The notes under the pieces were generated by a model that was given only the letters and a program-made list of their open reading frames with translations, was not told where the DNA came from and searched no databases. 64,000 nt of DNA from NCBI RefSeq assembly GCF_003063575.1, contig NZ_NESC01000007.1:186001-250000 (forward strand), given 5' to 3'. Position 1 is the stretch's first letter. Each line of letters opens with the position of its first letter. The translations under genes and the position numbers were made by a program. Shown here piece after piece: positions 25,550 to 34,769 of the stretch. The stretch is from Limnohabitans sp. Jir72. GTDB taxonomy: Bacteria > Pseudomonadota > Gammaproteobacteria > Burkholderiales > Burkholderiaceae_C.

Positions 25550-26898
25550 AATTCCTACGCTCAACCACGCCACCATCTGCCCGCAAACGCAGCGACTCTT
25601 GGCATTTGCGGTGGGCCATGCCCACTTTGCTGGTGACCGCGTTCAGTCTGACCATATGGTGGATGTCTGATCGTGAACATTCGCCAACAGATGTTGAAAA
25701 AACCTTTCAGTCAACATCCGAGCCGATGCGCTGGAAGCTGCAATTCGAGCCAGACACCGCCCCCAGCATGGTCCTCGCCAAGGAACCAGAGACCATGGTG
25801 CGGCAAATTTACCAGCATCTGGGCGAGGGAGAACGCGCTCAGGCCTTGGTCACCGCCCGCAATTTGGCATTGCAATTTCCCAATTTCCAGTTGGGCCAAC
25901 TGCTTTATGCCGATTTGCTGAACATCAGCAGCCAGCAACCCGTACAGGGTGTTGACCTGGAGGCCGATGCAAGGCCATCGGCTTTGCGTCGACTGGAGGA
26001 GTTGGTTCTCGAAGCCAAACGCCGCATCATGCGCCCCGCACCAGAGGCGTTGCAAAGCCAAATACCGGCCTCAGTCGCGTATCTGGCTGCACAGCAGCCG
26101 TACATTGCAGCGGTCGACGCTTCACGTTCGCGCCTTTACTGGTTCGCCAACCGAACGGGCTCAGATGGCCAACTGAAATTGGAGCTGATCAAGGAAACCT
26201 ATGTCTCTGTCGGCATCAACGGTGTCGGCAAGATCAAGGAAGGCGATGGCAAAACGCCTGTTGGCGTTTATTTCATTCAGAAAAATTTGCCGGGTGCATC
26301 ACTGCCCGACCTGTTTGGTGTTGGTGCCCTGACGCTGAATTACCCCAATGCCGTTGATGCCATGCGCAACAAAACCGGCTCGGGCATCTGGCTGCACGGC
26401 ACACCCAGTGCGCAGTATTCACGGGCACCAGAGGCCACCGATGGTTGTGTGGTGCTCTCCAACCCCGTGATGGAGCAGCTGCTGAGCTTGCCAGGCTGGC
26501 GCATGACCCCCGTGATCATTGCCGAAAAACTCGACTGGATCGCTGCGGGACAAGTCCCTACGGACTACACCCATTTCAAGCCCAGCTTGGACCGTTGGAT
26601 CGCAGACCGACAAACCGCGGATGCCGAAAAACTGAAAACCTACTACAGCCAGCGCTTTGAGCGTGATGCACTGGATCTGGACCATTGGTGGCCAAGGCTG
26701 GCACAAACCCTGTCCATGCAACGAAATGCCAAGCCGCTCGATGTGATCTCCGTCTTGCATTGGAACGATGGCGAAGAAACGATGGTCGTGACCATGTCTG
26801 ACCCCAACATCAAGGACAAACGCCAGCCAGCTTTCTTGCGCACCTATTGGCAAAAAGAAGCGGGCCAATGGAAATTGGTCTTCGAAGGCCCCACCTGA
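25546..26898 (+). CDS. L,D-transpeptidase (YkuD family) with C-terminal NTF2-like domain
   Basis: A 450-residue enzyme anchored by an N-terminal membrane segment (MPTLLVTAFSLTIWWM, residues 25-40). The YkuD domain lies near 175-330: GKTPVGVYFIQ, GSGIWLHGTP with the catalytic-site His, and ATDGCVVLSNPVM with the nucleophile Cys. Such enzymes make 3-3 cross-links or attach proteins to peptidoglycan. The C-terminal 110 residues repeat the NTF2-like fold of the upstream protein (WQKEAGQWKLVFEG end). I take the TTG at 25546 because it overlaps the upstream stop and supplies a basic n-region; the ATG at 25618 is the alternative. Confidence 0.82.
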   Translation: MKFLRSTTPPSARKRSDSWHLRWAMPTLLVTAFSLTIWWMSDREHSPTDVEKTFQSTSEPMRWKLQFEPDTAPSMVLAKEPETMVRQIYQHLGEGERAQALVTARNLALQFPNFQLGQLLYADLLNISSQQPVQGVDLEADARPSALRRLEELVLEAKRRIMRPAPEALQSQIPASVAYLAAQQPYIAAVDASRSRLYWFANRTGSDGQLKLELIKETYVSVGINGVGKIKEGDGKTPVGVYFIQKNLPGASLPDLFGVGALTLNYPNAVDAMRNKTGSGIWLHGTPSAQYSRAPEATDGCVVLSNPVMEQLLSLPGWRMTPVIIAEKLDWIAAGQVPTDYTHFKPSLDRWIADRQTADAEKLKTYYSQRFERDALDLDHWWPRLAQTLSMQRNAKPLDVISVLHWNDGEETMVVTMSDPNIKDKRQPAFLRTYWQKEAGQWKLVFEGPT

Positions 26899-26904
26899 AA
26901 CGCA

Positions 26905-27198
26905 ATGGGCCAAGAAACTCCGTTTTTCAACGCCCGCATTGCGCCCGATGGTGGCAGCTTTGACGCTTGGCGCGAGCAGACTTTGCTGGACTCGCTGGAG
27001 CAAGGTGGCCTGAAATGGCCCAGTTCTTGTCGCGCGGGAACCTGCCGCACCTGCATCGGCCAATTGGCCTCAGGCCAGGTGCGCTACGAGATGGCCTGGC
27101 CTGGCCTGACCGCCGAAGAAAAAGCCGAAGGCTGCGTGCTGCCTTGTGTGGCTTTTCCCGTCTGCGACGTGGTGCTCAAAGACCCTTTTTCGGACTGA
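26905..27198 (+). CDS. 2Fe-2S ferredoxin (plant-type fold)
   Basis: A 97-residue ferredoxin. Four ligand cysteines of the plant type are visible: CRAGTCRTC (Cys 42, 47, 50 by position) and a distal Cys in AEGCVLPCVAFP. The leading strand INAR-like FFNARIAPDGGSFDAWREQTLLDSLEQGG is normal. It starts 6 bases after the L,D-transpeptidase stop, so it is in that transcription unit or read from a promoter inside it. Partner reductase or oxygenase not present nearby. It converges with ntrC. Confidence 0.88.
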   Translation: MGQETPFFNARIAPDGGSFDAWREQTLLDSLEQGGLKWPSSCRAGTCRTCIGQLASGQVRYEMAWPGLTAEEKAEGCVLPCVAFPVCDVVLKDPFSD

Positions 27199-27226
27199 TC
27201 CGCCTCGTCGCGGCACAGCCAGCGCA

Positions 27227-28738
27227 TCACTCGTCGATGCCCAGCTCCTGGATCTTGCGGGTGATGGTGTTGCGCCCGATGCCCAGCTTTTGAGCCGCTT
27301 CAATGCGCCGCCCCCGAGTGGTCGACAGCGCCGCCTGAATCAAGCTGGTTTCAAAACGCCGCGTGAGCACATCCCACACATCGGTGCGCCCAGCATGGAG
27401 CAAAGCCAAGGCCTCCTCCTCCAGACCCGACTCCCACACGCCCCCAGAGGCAGTCACAAGCGCGGTCACAGGCGCTGCCGCCGGTGCACTCACGACGGGC
27501 ATTGCGCCTGCGTCTGACGATGGGGCCACCGACACCATGGCCGCATCACTGGCTGCCACGGGTGTGGGCGAGCCCGCTGCCAAGACCTCTGGCGGCAAAT
27601 CCTTGAGCTCAATCAATTGCGATGGCGCCATCACAGTCAGCCAGTGGCAAATGTTCTCCAGCTGGCGCACGTTGCCCGGGAACTGGAACTGACCCAGTTT
27701 GTCCATGGCCGCTTCTGCGATGCGCTTGGGCTCCACACCCAATTGCTGCGCACTGCGCTGCAGGAAATAACGCGCCAGCATGGGCACGTCTTCGCGGCGT
27801 TCGCGCAGCGCCGGCAAACGCAAACGGATCACGTTCAGGCGGTGAAACAAGTCTTCGCGGAAGACCCCTTGTTTGACGCGCTCTTCGAGGTCTTGGTGGG
27901 TAGCGGCAATCACGCGCACATTGGCCTTGACCGCGCTGTGCCCGCCCACGCGGTAGAAATGGCCGTCCGACAAGACACGCAGCAAACGCGTTTGCAGGTC
28001 AAAAGGCATGTCCCCGATTTCATCGAGAAACAAGGTGCCGCCATCGGCTTGCTCAAAGCGCCCGCGCCGAGAGGCCTGTGCACCGGTGAACGCACCGCGC
28101 TCGTGACCGAAGAGTTCACTCTCGAGCAAATCCTTGGGGATGGCGGCGGTGTTGATGGCCACAAAAGGCTGGTTGGCCCGCGGCGAATGCTTGTGCAGCG
28201 CATGCGCCACCAGCTCTTTGCCCGAGCCCGACTCGCCCGTGATGAGCACCGTCACATGGCTTTGCGCCAAGCGGCCAATGCCACGAAACACATCCTGCAT
28301 GGCCGGGGCCTGACCGAGCATCTCGGGGGCTTCGGTCATTTTTTCTTCCGCCACGTCTTCGCGCTGGCTTTCATCCACGGCGCGGCGGATCAGCTCCACG
28401 GCCTTGGGCAAATCAAAAGGCTTGGGCAGGTACTCAAAGGCACCGCTTTGGAAGGCCGAGACGGCACTGTCCAAGTCGGAAAAGGCCGTCATGATGATGA
28501 CGGGCAAACCGGGCATGCGCTGCTTGATGTTGGTCAGCAAGTCCAAGCCAGATCCGCCAGGCATGCGGATGTCACTGACCAGCACCTGCGGGCCATCGCG
28601 CCCTTCTTCCGAGTCGAGCGCTTTCAGGACCTCGCGGGGGTTGGTGAAACTGCGCGTGGGCAGGCCTTCGCGCAACAATGCTTTCTCAAGCACAAAGCGG
28701 ATGGATTGGTCATCGTCTACGATCCAGATCGGCTTCAT
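27227..28738 (-). CDS. ntrC: Nitrogen regulation response regulator NR(I), NtrC
   Basis: A 503-residue sigma-54 activator. Receiver domain residues 1-125 with phospho-acceptor Asp in [11 protein letters not shown] near 56. AAA+ domain residues about 140-380: Walker A GESGSGKE, the GAFTGA loop contacting sigma-54 ([14 protein letters not shown]), Walker [13 protein letters not shown] linker of Ala/Ser/Val-rich sequence (about 395-435) precedes a Fis-type HTH at the end ([18 protein letters not shown]). It follows ntrB after 19 bases. Activates glnA and other nitrogen genes through the boxes seen at 31.98-32.02 kb. Confidence 0.96.
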   Translation of the reverse strand: MKPIWIVDDDQSIRFVLEKALLREGLPTRSFTNPREVLKALDSEEGRDGPQVLVSDIRMPGGSGLDLLTNIKQRMPGLPVIIMTAFSDLDSAVSAFQSGAFEYLPKPFDLPKAVELIRRAVDESQREDVAEEKMTEAPEMLGQAPAMQDVFRGIGRLAQSHVTVLITGESGSGKELVAHALHKHSPRANQPFVAINTAAIPKDLLESELFGHERGAFTGAQASRRGRFEQADGGTLFLDEIGDMPFDLQTRLLRVLSDGHFYRVGGHSAVKANVRVIAATHQDLEERVKQGVFREDLFHRLNVIRLRLPALRERREDVPMLARYFLQRSAQQLGVEPKRIAEAAMDKLGQFQFPGNVRQLENICHWLTVMAPSQLIELKDLPPEVLAAGSPTPVAASDAAMVSVAPSSDAGAMPVVSAPAAAPVTALVTASGGVWESGLEEEALALLHAGRTDVWDVLTRRFETSLIQAALSTTRGRRIEAAQKLGIGRNTITRKIQELGIDE

Positions 28739-28757
28739 TTGAGGGGCTTTCTTGGGT

Positions 28758-29822
28758 TCAAGGCAACGGAATCAAAATCTTGAAGTCCGTACGACCGGGC
28801 TCGCTGTCACACTCGATCATGCCGTGGTGCTGCTGAACAAAGGTTTGCGCCAACGTCAGCCCAAGGCCTGAACCGCCCTCGCGTCCCGAAATGAGCGGGA
28901 AGAAAATGCGGTCCTTGATCGAGTCTGGTACACCAGGCCCGTTGTCAATCACATGCAATTCCAGTGCCAGGCGATAACGCTGCTTGCCAAACGTGACTTG
29001 CCTCAAGATTCGGCTCTTGAACGTGACCTGTGCATCGCCTTGCGCGATGCGCTCTGCCAAGGCTTGCGCCGCGTTGTGCGAGATGTTGAGCACGGCCTGA
29101 ATCAACTGTTCACGGTCACCCCGAAACTCGGGGATCGACGTGTCGTAATCACGCACAACCTTCAAACCCTTGGGGAACTCGGCCAGGATGAGGGAGCGGA
29201 CGCGCTCACACACTTCGTGGATGTTCACATCGCCCACCACATGCGGCCGGCGATGGGGAGCCAACAGCCGGTCCACCAGCGTTTGCAGACGATCGGCCTC
29301 CCGGATGATCACCTGGGTGTATTCGGTAAGCTCTTTGTTGTCCAGCTCCATCTCGAGCAACTGAGCCGAGCCGCGAATACCCCCCAGAGGGTTCTTGATC
29401 TCGTGGGCCAGGTTACGGATCAGCTCCTTGTTGGCCTGGGCCTGCTCCAGCAAGCGCTCTTCGCGCTCCTGGCGGGTTTGCTGCTCTACGGGCAACAGCT
29501 CGATGATCACCTCATCGACATGGTCTGATGACGCGACGATCATGTGCACAGGCAAGCTGTCACCATGGTGCAAGCGGTTGAGCATGGCTTCGTAGCGCAG
29601 CGCCGCAAACTCGTTCGATCGCGCGCCAATCAGCGCATTTTTCAGAGGCTGTGGGTCGGCAAAAAAATCGGGCAGATAAGCCCCCGTCAAACTGCGACGC
29701 GACATGCCCATGACATCTTCAAGTGCCGCATTGACGAAACTGATGCACCCTTCGCCCTCGATCACGGCGATGGGCGTGGCCAACAAATCAAAGGCCTGAA
29801 AACGGGAAACGGTTGAAGACAT
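28758..29822 (-). CDS. ntrB: Nitrogen regulation sensor histidine kinase NtrB
   Basis: A 354-residue cytoplasmic kinase with no membrane segments. PAS domain about residues 5-120 (FDLLATPIAVIEGEGCISFVNAALEDVMG). The HisKA motif is NLAHEIKNPLGGIRGSAQLL near 135, with the phospho-His. The ATP-binding part has VIDNGPGVPDSIKDRIF and SGREGGSGLGLTL. Senses nitrogen status through GlnB and phosphorylates NtrC. ATG 29822 chosen over a TTG 12 bases upstream. Confidence 0.96.
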   Translation of the reverse strand: MSSTVSRFQAFDLLATPIAVIEGEGCISFVNAALEDVMGMSRRSLTGAYLPDFFADPQPLKNALIGARSNEFAALRYEAMLNRLHHGDSLPVHMIVASSDHVDEVIIELLPVEQQTRQEREERLLEQAQANKELIRNLAHEIKNPLGGIRGSAQLLEMELDNKELTEYTQVIIREADRLQTLVDRLLAPHRRPHVVGDVNIHEVCERVRSLILAEFPKGLKVVRDYDTSIPEFRGDREQLIQAVLNISHNAAQALAERIAQGDAQVTFKSRILRQVTFGKQRYRLALELHVIDNGPGVPDSIKDRIFFPLISGREGGSGLGLTLAQTFVQQHHGMIECDSEPGRTDFKILIPLP

Positions 29823-29830
29823 GTTCTGGA

Positions 29831-30397
29831 TCAAGGGTTGGCCGCCACGGGTCGGCGGGAAAGCTCACGCTGAAGGCTGTCGATGTCACGCTGGTTGCGC
29901 TCGATGGCGGCTTTCATCGCCACGAACTTTTCGGTCTGCTGGCCCGCTTGCTGTTCCTTGTACGCTTGTTGCAACTGCACTTGTTGGCGCTTGGCCTGAT
30001 CCAGCTCTTGCATCAAGATGGCGCGGGCTTGCACGTCTCGCTCGCGCTGAACGGAAGCCAGCAGATGCCCATCATCCGTTTTGGTGCGCAGGGCTGGCAC
30101 CAAGGCGGTGCCCTCATCCGAAGCGGTGCGTACCGCCTGTACCGCACCGTTGGGGCGCGTCCCTTCAATCACCGTGACGGTTGGACTCAATGCAATGGCC
30201 ACACACGCAGACTTGCCCTGCGGGGCGTTGGTGTACTCGTGACCACACCGGTAAATACGCTCTTGTGCAAACAAACAGTTGGTGGTGGCCAGCCCCAACA
30301 GGAGAGCAGCCCAGACAGGCGCACGCCAAGCACTGCGGCCACAAAAAAAAGGACGGCCGAGGCCGTCCTTTTTTGCACTGAGCTGTGCAGTCCGCAT
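29831..30397 (-). CDS. Secreted DUF4124-like protein between glnA and ntrB
   Basis: A 188-residue protein. The hydrophobic run VWAALLLGLATTNCLFAQ (residues 28-45) is a signal peptide, and ERIYRCGHEYTNAPQGKSAC resembles the DUF4124 head (Y.C....Y....). The C-terminal half is a coiled coil rich in Gln/Arg (QERDVQ..., QLQQAYKEQQAGQQTEKF). A similar gene sits between glnA and ntrB in relatives, as I recall. The only ATG (30397) lies before the glnA terminator hairpin, so residues 9-19 would be encoded by the stem; the real start is uncertain. Confidence 0.72.
   Translation of the reverse strand: MRTAQLSAKKDGLGRPFFCGRSAWRAPVWAALLLGLATTNCLFAQERIYRCGHEYTNAPQGKSACVAIALSPTVTVIEGTRPNGAVQAVRTASDEGTALVPALRTKTDDGHLLASVQRERDVQARAILMQELDQAKRQQVQLQQAYKEQQAGQQTEKFVAMKAAIERNQRDIDSLQRELSRRPVAANP
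30343..30374. terminator. glnA terminator (bidirectional), inside the 5' end of the next gene
   Basis: GGACGGC / GCCGTCC (30351-30357 and 30362-30368) with A-tract on one side and T-tract on the other make a stem usable on both strands. It lies 30-60 bases downstream of the glnA stop. On the minus strand it falls within the apparent coding start of the next gene. Confidence 0.85.
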
Positions 30398-30405
30398 GGT
30401 GTGGA

Positions 30406-31821
30406 TTACAGCGAGTAGTACATGTCGTACTCGACTGGAGACACTTCCACGCGATTGCGGTTGACTTCGATCATCTTCAAGTCAATGTACGCGTCGATCC
30501 ACGAATCGGTGAACACACCACCTTTGGTCAAGAAGGCGCGGTCTGCGTTGAGTGCGTCCAAAGCTTGGTCCAGGCTGGAGCAAACAGTCGGCACCAACTT
30601 GTCTTCTTCTGGAGGCAGGTGGTACAGGTCTTTGGTCGCAGCTTCGCCGGGATGGATCTTGTTTTCGATGCCGTCCAAGCCAGCCATCAACAAGGCCGCA
30701 AAGCCCAGGTAAGGGTTGCACAATGGATCGGGGAAGCGGGCTTCCACGCGGCGGCCCTTGTCGCTGGCGACGTTGGGGATGCGGATCGAAGCCGAGCGGT
30801 TCTTGGCAGAGTAAGCCAATTTCACAGGGGCTTCGTAATGAGGAACCAAACGCTTGTAGCTGTTGGTGCCGGGGTTGGTGATCGCGTTCAGGGCGCGAGC
30901 GTGCTTGATGATGCCGCCGATGTAGTACAGAGCGAACTCAGACAAGCCAGCGTAGCCGTTGCCTGCGAACAGGTTCTTGCCGTCTTTCCAGATGGACTGG
31001 TGAACGTGCATGCCAGAGCCGTTGTCGCCAGCGTAGGGCTTGGGCATGAAAGTGGCGGTTTTGCCGTAAGCGTTGGCCACATTGTGGATCACGTACTTTT
31101 GCAGCAGTGTCCAGTCGGCGCGCTCCACCAAAGTCGAGAACTTGGTGCCGATTTCGCACTGACCTGCGCCAGCCACTTCGTGGTGGTGCACTTCGACCGG
31201 GATACCCACGGATTCGAGGATCAGGGACATCTCGCTGCGCATGTCGTGCGTGCTGTCAACGGGAGGCACGGGGAAGTAGCCGCCTTTGACGCGGTTGCGG
31301 TGACCGGAGTTGCCGCCTTCCATTTTGGTGCCGCTGTTCCAAGGCGCTTCGCCTTCGTCGATGGCGTAGAAGGTGTTGTTCGGCTCGGTGCTCCAACGCA
31401 CTTCGTCAAACAAGAAGAATTCGGGTTCTGGACCGAAGTAAGCGGTGTCGCCCAAGCCAGATTGCTTGAGGTAAGTCTCAGCGCGCTTGGCGATCGAACG
31501 TGGGTCACGCTCGTAGGCCTTGCCGTCTGTAGGCTCGATCACGTCGCAGATCATGACCAAAGTCACTTCTTCGAAGAAGGGGTCGATGATGGCGCTGTTG
31601 GGATCGGGCATCAACAGCATGTCGGAGGCTTCAATGCCCTTCCAACCGGCGATCGAAGAGCCGTCGAAGGCTTGACCGTCTTCGAACTTGCTTTCGTCAA
31701 ACTGCGACACAGGCGCAGTAATGTGCTGCCACTTGCCACGGGTATCGGTGAAACGGAAGTCAACGAACTTGACTTCGTTCTCTTTCACCATCTTCATCAC
31801 GTCTGCGACGGTCTTGGCCAT
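30406..31821 (-). CDS. glnA: Glutamine synthetase, type I
   Basis: A 471-residue GSI. N-terminal [33 protein letters not shown]; catalytic pieces [14 protein letters not shown], the central [51 protein letters not shown] and [14 protein letters not shown]. The adenylylation tyrosine is in [11 protein letters not shown] near 397, so it is of the covalently regulated beta type. Makes glutamine from glutamate and ammonia with ATP. Transcribed from the sigma-54 promoter with two NtrC boxes. ATG at 31821. Confidence 0.98.
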   Translation of the reverse strand: MAKTVADVMKMVKENEVKFVDFRFTDTRGKWQHITAPVSQFDESKFEDGQAFDGSSIAGWKGIEASDMLLMPDPNSAIIDPFFEEVTLVMICDVIEPTDGKAYERDPRSIAKRAETYLKQSGLGDTAYFGPEPEFFLFDEVRWSTEPNNTFYAIDEGEAPWNSGTKMEGGNSGHRNRVKGGYFPVPPVDSTHDMRSEMSLILESVGIPVEVHHHEVAGAGQCEIGTKFSTLVERADWTLLQKYVIHNVANAYGKTATFMPKPYAGDNGSGMHVHQSIWKDGKNLFAGNGYAGLSEFALYYIGGIIKHARALNAITNPGTNSYKRLVPHYEAPVKLAYSAKNRSASIRIPNVASDKGRRVEARFPDPLCNPYLGFAALLMAGLDGIENKIHPGEAATKDLYHLPPEEDKLVPTVCSSLDQALDALNADRAFLTKGGVFTDSWIDAYIDLKMIEVNRNRVEVSPVEYDMYYSL

Positions 31822-31867
31822 CAAATTCTCCTGGTAGGAAAGGGGTTAACAAGGAACGTTCGGATTA

Positions 31868-31883
31868 TGCAGTTTCTGTGCCA
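31868..31883 (-). promoter_or_regulatory. Sigma-54 promoter of glnA
   Basis: On the minus strand TGGCACAGAAACTGCA: the -24 TGGCAC and -12 (C)TGCA elements with the correct 5-base spacer plus GC at -12/-13. Predicted start of transcription is about 12 bases downstream, leaving about 36 bases of leader before the glnA ATG at 31821. The match to TGGCAC-N5-TTGCA is one base from consensus. Confidence 0.8.
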
Positions 31884-31978
31884 ACTTTGGCCCAAGTTGC
31901 CGCATCCGAGCAGCTTTCAATTGTGCCTCTGACTGAGAGGCTTCTGGCGGCCTGTTGTGAAAAAAGCCGCACAGTCGA

Positions 31979-31995
31979 TGCATTCAAATGGTGCA
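31979..31995. promoter_or_regulatory. NtrC-binding box 1
   Basis: TGCATTCAAATGGTGCA matches the NtrC site TGCACC-N5-GGTGCA in its right half and in TGCA of the left. It is about 100 bases upstream of the -24 element of the glnA promoter. Confidence 0.7.
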
Positions 31996-31999
31996 ATTA

Positions 32000-32016
32000 T
32001 GATCCATTTTGGTGCA
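32000..32016. promoter_or_regulatory. NtrC-binding box 2
   Basis: TGATCCATTTTGGTGCA has the same right half GGTGCA. Its centre is 21 bases from box 1, about two helical turns, so NtrC dimers on both boxes would face the same side, the typical enhancer layout. It ends 2 bases before the CinA-type gene stop. Confidence 0.65.
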
Positions 32017-32017
32017 T

Positions 32018-32839
32018 TCAAATGTTTCGCACCAGTTCTGGGCCGTACGATAAATTCAGGCTTTCCAGTGAACCCCTGAGCTGAACATAGGCCACCTCGG
32101 CCAGCGCAGGGTCGCCTTTGACGCCAAGCTCTATGTGACGCCCCCACTGCGGGTGATCCACACTGGGCAAACTGAACACCTTGACACCTGGGTGCTGCGC
32201 TTCGATGGATTCCATGAAAGGCGTGAGCGTGGACTCCATGGCCCCCAAAATAATCACCGACTTTTCAAGCTGCACGTTTTTCTGAAAGTGCTGCGCGTAG
32301 CGGCTGTCCAGCACAGATTCGATCATGGGCCAGGCCATCACCGGAAAGCCCGGCACGAAATGCACCGCACCACCTTGGGCACCAGTGCAGGTGAAACCCG
32401 GAATCTTGTTGTAAGGGTTGCGGATGATGTCTGAGCCCTGGGGAAAGACGCCCATGTTCAAGCGGTGCACATTGTCTGCACGGTCAGGCTCGTAGGTCAC
32501 GCCCTGCTCTTTGGCGGTGTCTTGCATGCGCTCGCGGATAAGGCCTTCCGCCTCGGGGTGCAAGGCCAGCGGCACGCCCAGCGCTTTGCCCGCGCACTGG
32601 CGGGTGTGGTCGTCCGGCGTGGCACCAATGCCGCCGCAAGAAAACACCACATCGCCCGAGGCGAAGGCACGGGCCAGCGTGGCGGTGATGCGCTCGGGCG
32701 AGTCGCCCACGTACTCCACCCAAGTCAGGCTCAGACCGCGTGCGGTCATCAGCTCGATGACTTTGGGCATGTGCTTGTCCTGGCGTTTGCCGGACATGAT
32801 TTCGTCACCAATGATGATCAGACCAAATGTGGGCGTCAT
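32018..32839 (-). CDS. Competence/damage-inducible CinA-like molybdopterin-binding protein
   Basis: A 273-residue protein of the CinA N-terminal (MoCF-binding) type. Start MTPTFGLIIIGDEIMSGKRQDKH has the GDE(I/L)xxG motif; FSCGGIGATPDDHTRQ near 85-100 is the second family signature (SGG-GPT type). No C-terminal nicotinamide-nucleotide amidase domain, so only the pyrophosphatase-like half. ATG 32839 chosen; a longer frame upstream would overlap the membrane protein gene. Probably in an operon with it. Confidence 0.88.
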   Translation of the reverse strand: MTPTFGLIIIGDEIMSGKRQDKHMPKVIELMTARGLSLTWVEYVGDSPERITATLARAFASGDVVFSCGGIGATPDDHTRQCAGKALGVPLALHPEAEGLIRERMQDTAKEQGVTYEPDRADNVHRLNMGVFPQGSDIIRNPYNKIPGFTCTGAQGGAVHFVPGFPVMAWPMIESVLDSRYAQHFQKNVQLEKSVIILGAMESTLTPFMESIEAQHPGVKVFSLPSVDHPQWGRHIELGVKGDPALAEVAYVQLRGSLESLNLSYGPELVRNI

Positions 32840-32862
32840 GTTCAATGCTTTTTTGAAAAGGA

Positions 32863-33768
32863 TCAGGGAATGCGGCGCGGATCGACGTCCGTGACGCCAT
32901 CGGGGTTCAGCCCCAAACGGGCCGACGCGTGCAAGGGCACAGCGGGCAAAACCTCGTCTACATGGGCCTGCACAGGCTCGTGGCGCAAGGCCTGCAAAGC
33001 GGCCAACGCGTAGTGCGCAAACCACAATGAAGAAAAAGCAAACACCAAGGTGTAGATCCAGATCGCCACAGGCACCAAAATCACAAAGGCCGCCGCAAAC
33101 AAAGCACCCGATGCCCACACCAGGCTGGGCGCTGCGCCCATCAGGCCAGTGATCACGCCGATCGCCAGCAAGCGCATGCGGTGGCGTGCCATCAGTGTGT
33201 GGCGCTCGTCTTGGCTGGCAAATTCGGCCAACACGTCAAACGCCATCACGCGGTAAGTCAGCCAGCCCCAGACCAGGGCGGGTAACAACATGGCCAAAGG
33301 CGGCACCAGCCACAAAGGCAAAGTGAGCAAGAACGCGCCCAGGGCCAACAAAACCGAGCCCAAAGACCAGACCAGACTGCTCAAAAAGCTGGCGCCTTGC
33401 TTGCGCTGCATCTGCGGGAAGCGCCGGTCCATGACCATGCGGGTCAAGGCCGGCGTCATGAGCACAGAGACCGCCAGCAAAGACACGACCACCACCAAAG
33501 GCGTGACCGAAAAAATCACCATCAAGGGTGCCACCACGGTCTTGAGGTTGGCAAACCCCACCCCTTCGAGCCAGCGCCAGACGCCTTCGAGCCAACTGGA
33601 CGCTTCGAGCCAGCGCTGAACCGTCAAGACCGCAACATCCCAATACATGTAGCCCAGAAAGCCCGACAACGCGACCGTCAGGACCAAAGGCAGCAAAGAC
33701 AAGCCGATGACGCGGGGCATCAGGCAATACATGGCGGCACGCCAAAAAGAATCGATCAACAACTTCAT
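32863..33768 (-). CDS. EI24 (CysZ-like) integral membrane protein
   Basis: A 301-residue protein with four to six membrane segments (residues about 15-45, 78-105, 130-165, 195-240). EI24/CysZ features: start with a short amphipathic helix FWRAAMYCLMPRVIGLSLLPL, the long loop near MVMDRRFPQMQRKQG, and YRVMAFDVLAEFASQDER after the third segment. CysZ relatives are sulfate channels, but members in this order have unknown substrates. The C-terminus is a soluble tail ending DPRRIP. Three TTCGAGCCA words (33569-33612) reflect the repeated WLEG in the protein. Confidence 0.82.
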   Translation of the reverse strand: MKLLIDSFWRAAMYCLMPRVIGLSLLPLVLTVALSGFLGYMYWDVAVLTVQRWLEASSWLEGVWRWLEGVGFANLKTVVAPLMVIFSVTPLVVVVSLLAVSVLMTPALTRMVMDRRFPQMQRKQGASFLSSLVWSLGSVLLALGAFLLTLPLWLVPPLAMLLPALVWGWLTYRVMAFDVLAEFASQDERHTLMARHRMRLLAIGVITGLMGAAPSLVWASGALFAAAFVILVPVAIWIYTLVFAFSSLWFAHYALAALQALRHEPVQAHVDEVLPAVPLHASARLGLNPDGVTDVDPRRIP

Positions 33769-33797
33769 GAGGCCAAGCTTATCAGCTCACTGAACCA

Positions 33798-34769
33798 TCA
33801 GGCCCAGCCCAGCAGCCGCAGCACGCCCAGCCACTGTTGCGCCCAAAAGCCTTGGCCGTAATCGCGGCCTTGCTCGACCTGATCACGCACGCCCGTGGCG
33901 TCGTAGCGCAGCTGAAAGTCGGCTGTGCCAAACAGCATGTCCCACCAAGGCAAGAGCACCCCGAAGTTGCAGCCACCCAGGACTTTGCGCCCTTGCAACT
34001 CGGACTCGTGGCCAATGCCGATGCTGTGGTGCCTGCGGTGAAAGCGCGGGCTGACCCACAAGCGCTCGCCCACCCGCCCAAACCACATGCGCACATTGGC
34101 GTGCTGGAAGTTCTCGCTCAACTGGCTCACGGCCACCACCGCCACAAACTGGCCCGGCCCCACACCCACCAACATGGCCACCGCGGCCAGCAGCAAGCTG
34201 GTGATGACGTCGTCCAGCAGGTGGTTGCGGTTGTCAGACCACATGGTCATTTGCCGCTGCGCATGGTGCAAACCATGCAAAGCCCACCAAGGCGCCGACT
34301 GGTGCTGAGCGCGGTGCAGCCAGTAATGCACAAAATCAAAAAACACCAGATAAATGACAAAGCTGACCACCGCCTGGTCGGTCACACCGGGCCAGACCTG
34401 GTCCAGATGCCAAGTGGGCAAACCCATTGTGCGCAGCTGGCCCCAGACGTTTTCAAACCAGGTCTCCAGCGTGAAGAACATCACCAGCTTGAACAGCCCC
34501 AAACGGTGGATCACGGTGTAGAGGATGTCCACCTTGACCGCCCTCGCATCGGCCATCGGCTCCACTGGCCAGCGTTTTTGCATGGGCCCGATCACCGCCA
34601 GCATGACCGCGATCTGCAGCAAACCGACCACCAACCAGCCCGTGCCTTCGTAGGCCGTCTCCAGCAAATTCCCTTGGCCCAGCGCAAAGCTCAGCGGCTG
34701 CACCACAGTCTCAAAAAGCCATTGCTGCAAAAAAGCGAATGCGTCGGTCAATGCTTCCATGGGCGTCAT
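33798..34769 (-). CDS. Sterol-desaturase / fatty-acid-hydroxylase family protein
   Basis: A 323-residue di-iron membrane enzyme. The histidine boxes are visible: HYWLHRAQH, then HGLHHAQRQM, then HRRHHSIGIGHES, spread over residues about 145-270 between hydrophobic segments. Family members hydroxylate or desaturate lipids in an oxygen-dependent way. The start ATG at 34769 overlaps the deacetylase stop (ATGA), so they are coupled. Substrate unknown. Confidence 0.9.
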   Translation of the reverse strand: MTPMEALTDAFAFLQQWLFETVVQPLSFALGQGNLLETAYEGTGWLVVGLLQIAVMLAVIGPMQKRWPVEPMADARAVKVDILYTVIHRLGLFKLVMFFTLETWFENVWGQLRTMGLPTWHLDQVWPGVTDQAVVSFVIYLVFFDFVHYWLHRAQHQSAPWWALHGLHHAQRQMTMWSDNRNHLLDDVITSLLLAAVAMLVGVGPGQFVAVVAVSQLSENFQHANVRMWFGRVGERLWVSPRFHRRHHSIGIGHESELQGRKVLGGCNFGVLLPWWDMLFGTADFQLRYDATGVRDQVEQGRDYGQGFWAQQWLGVLRLLGWA

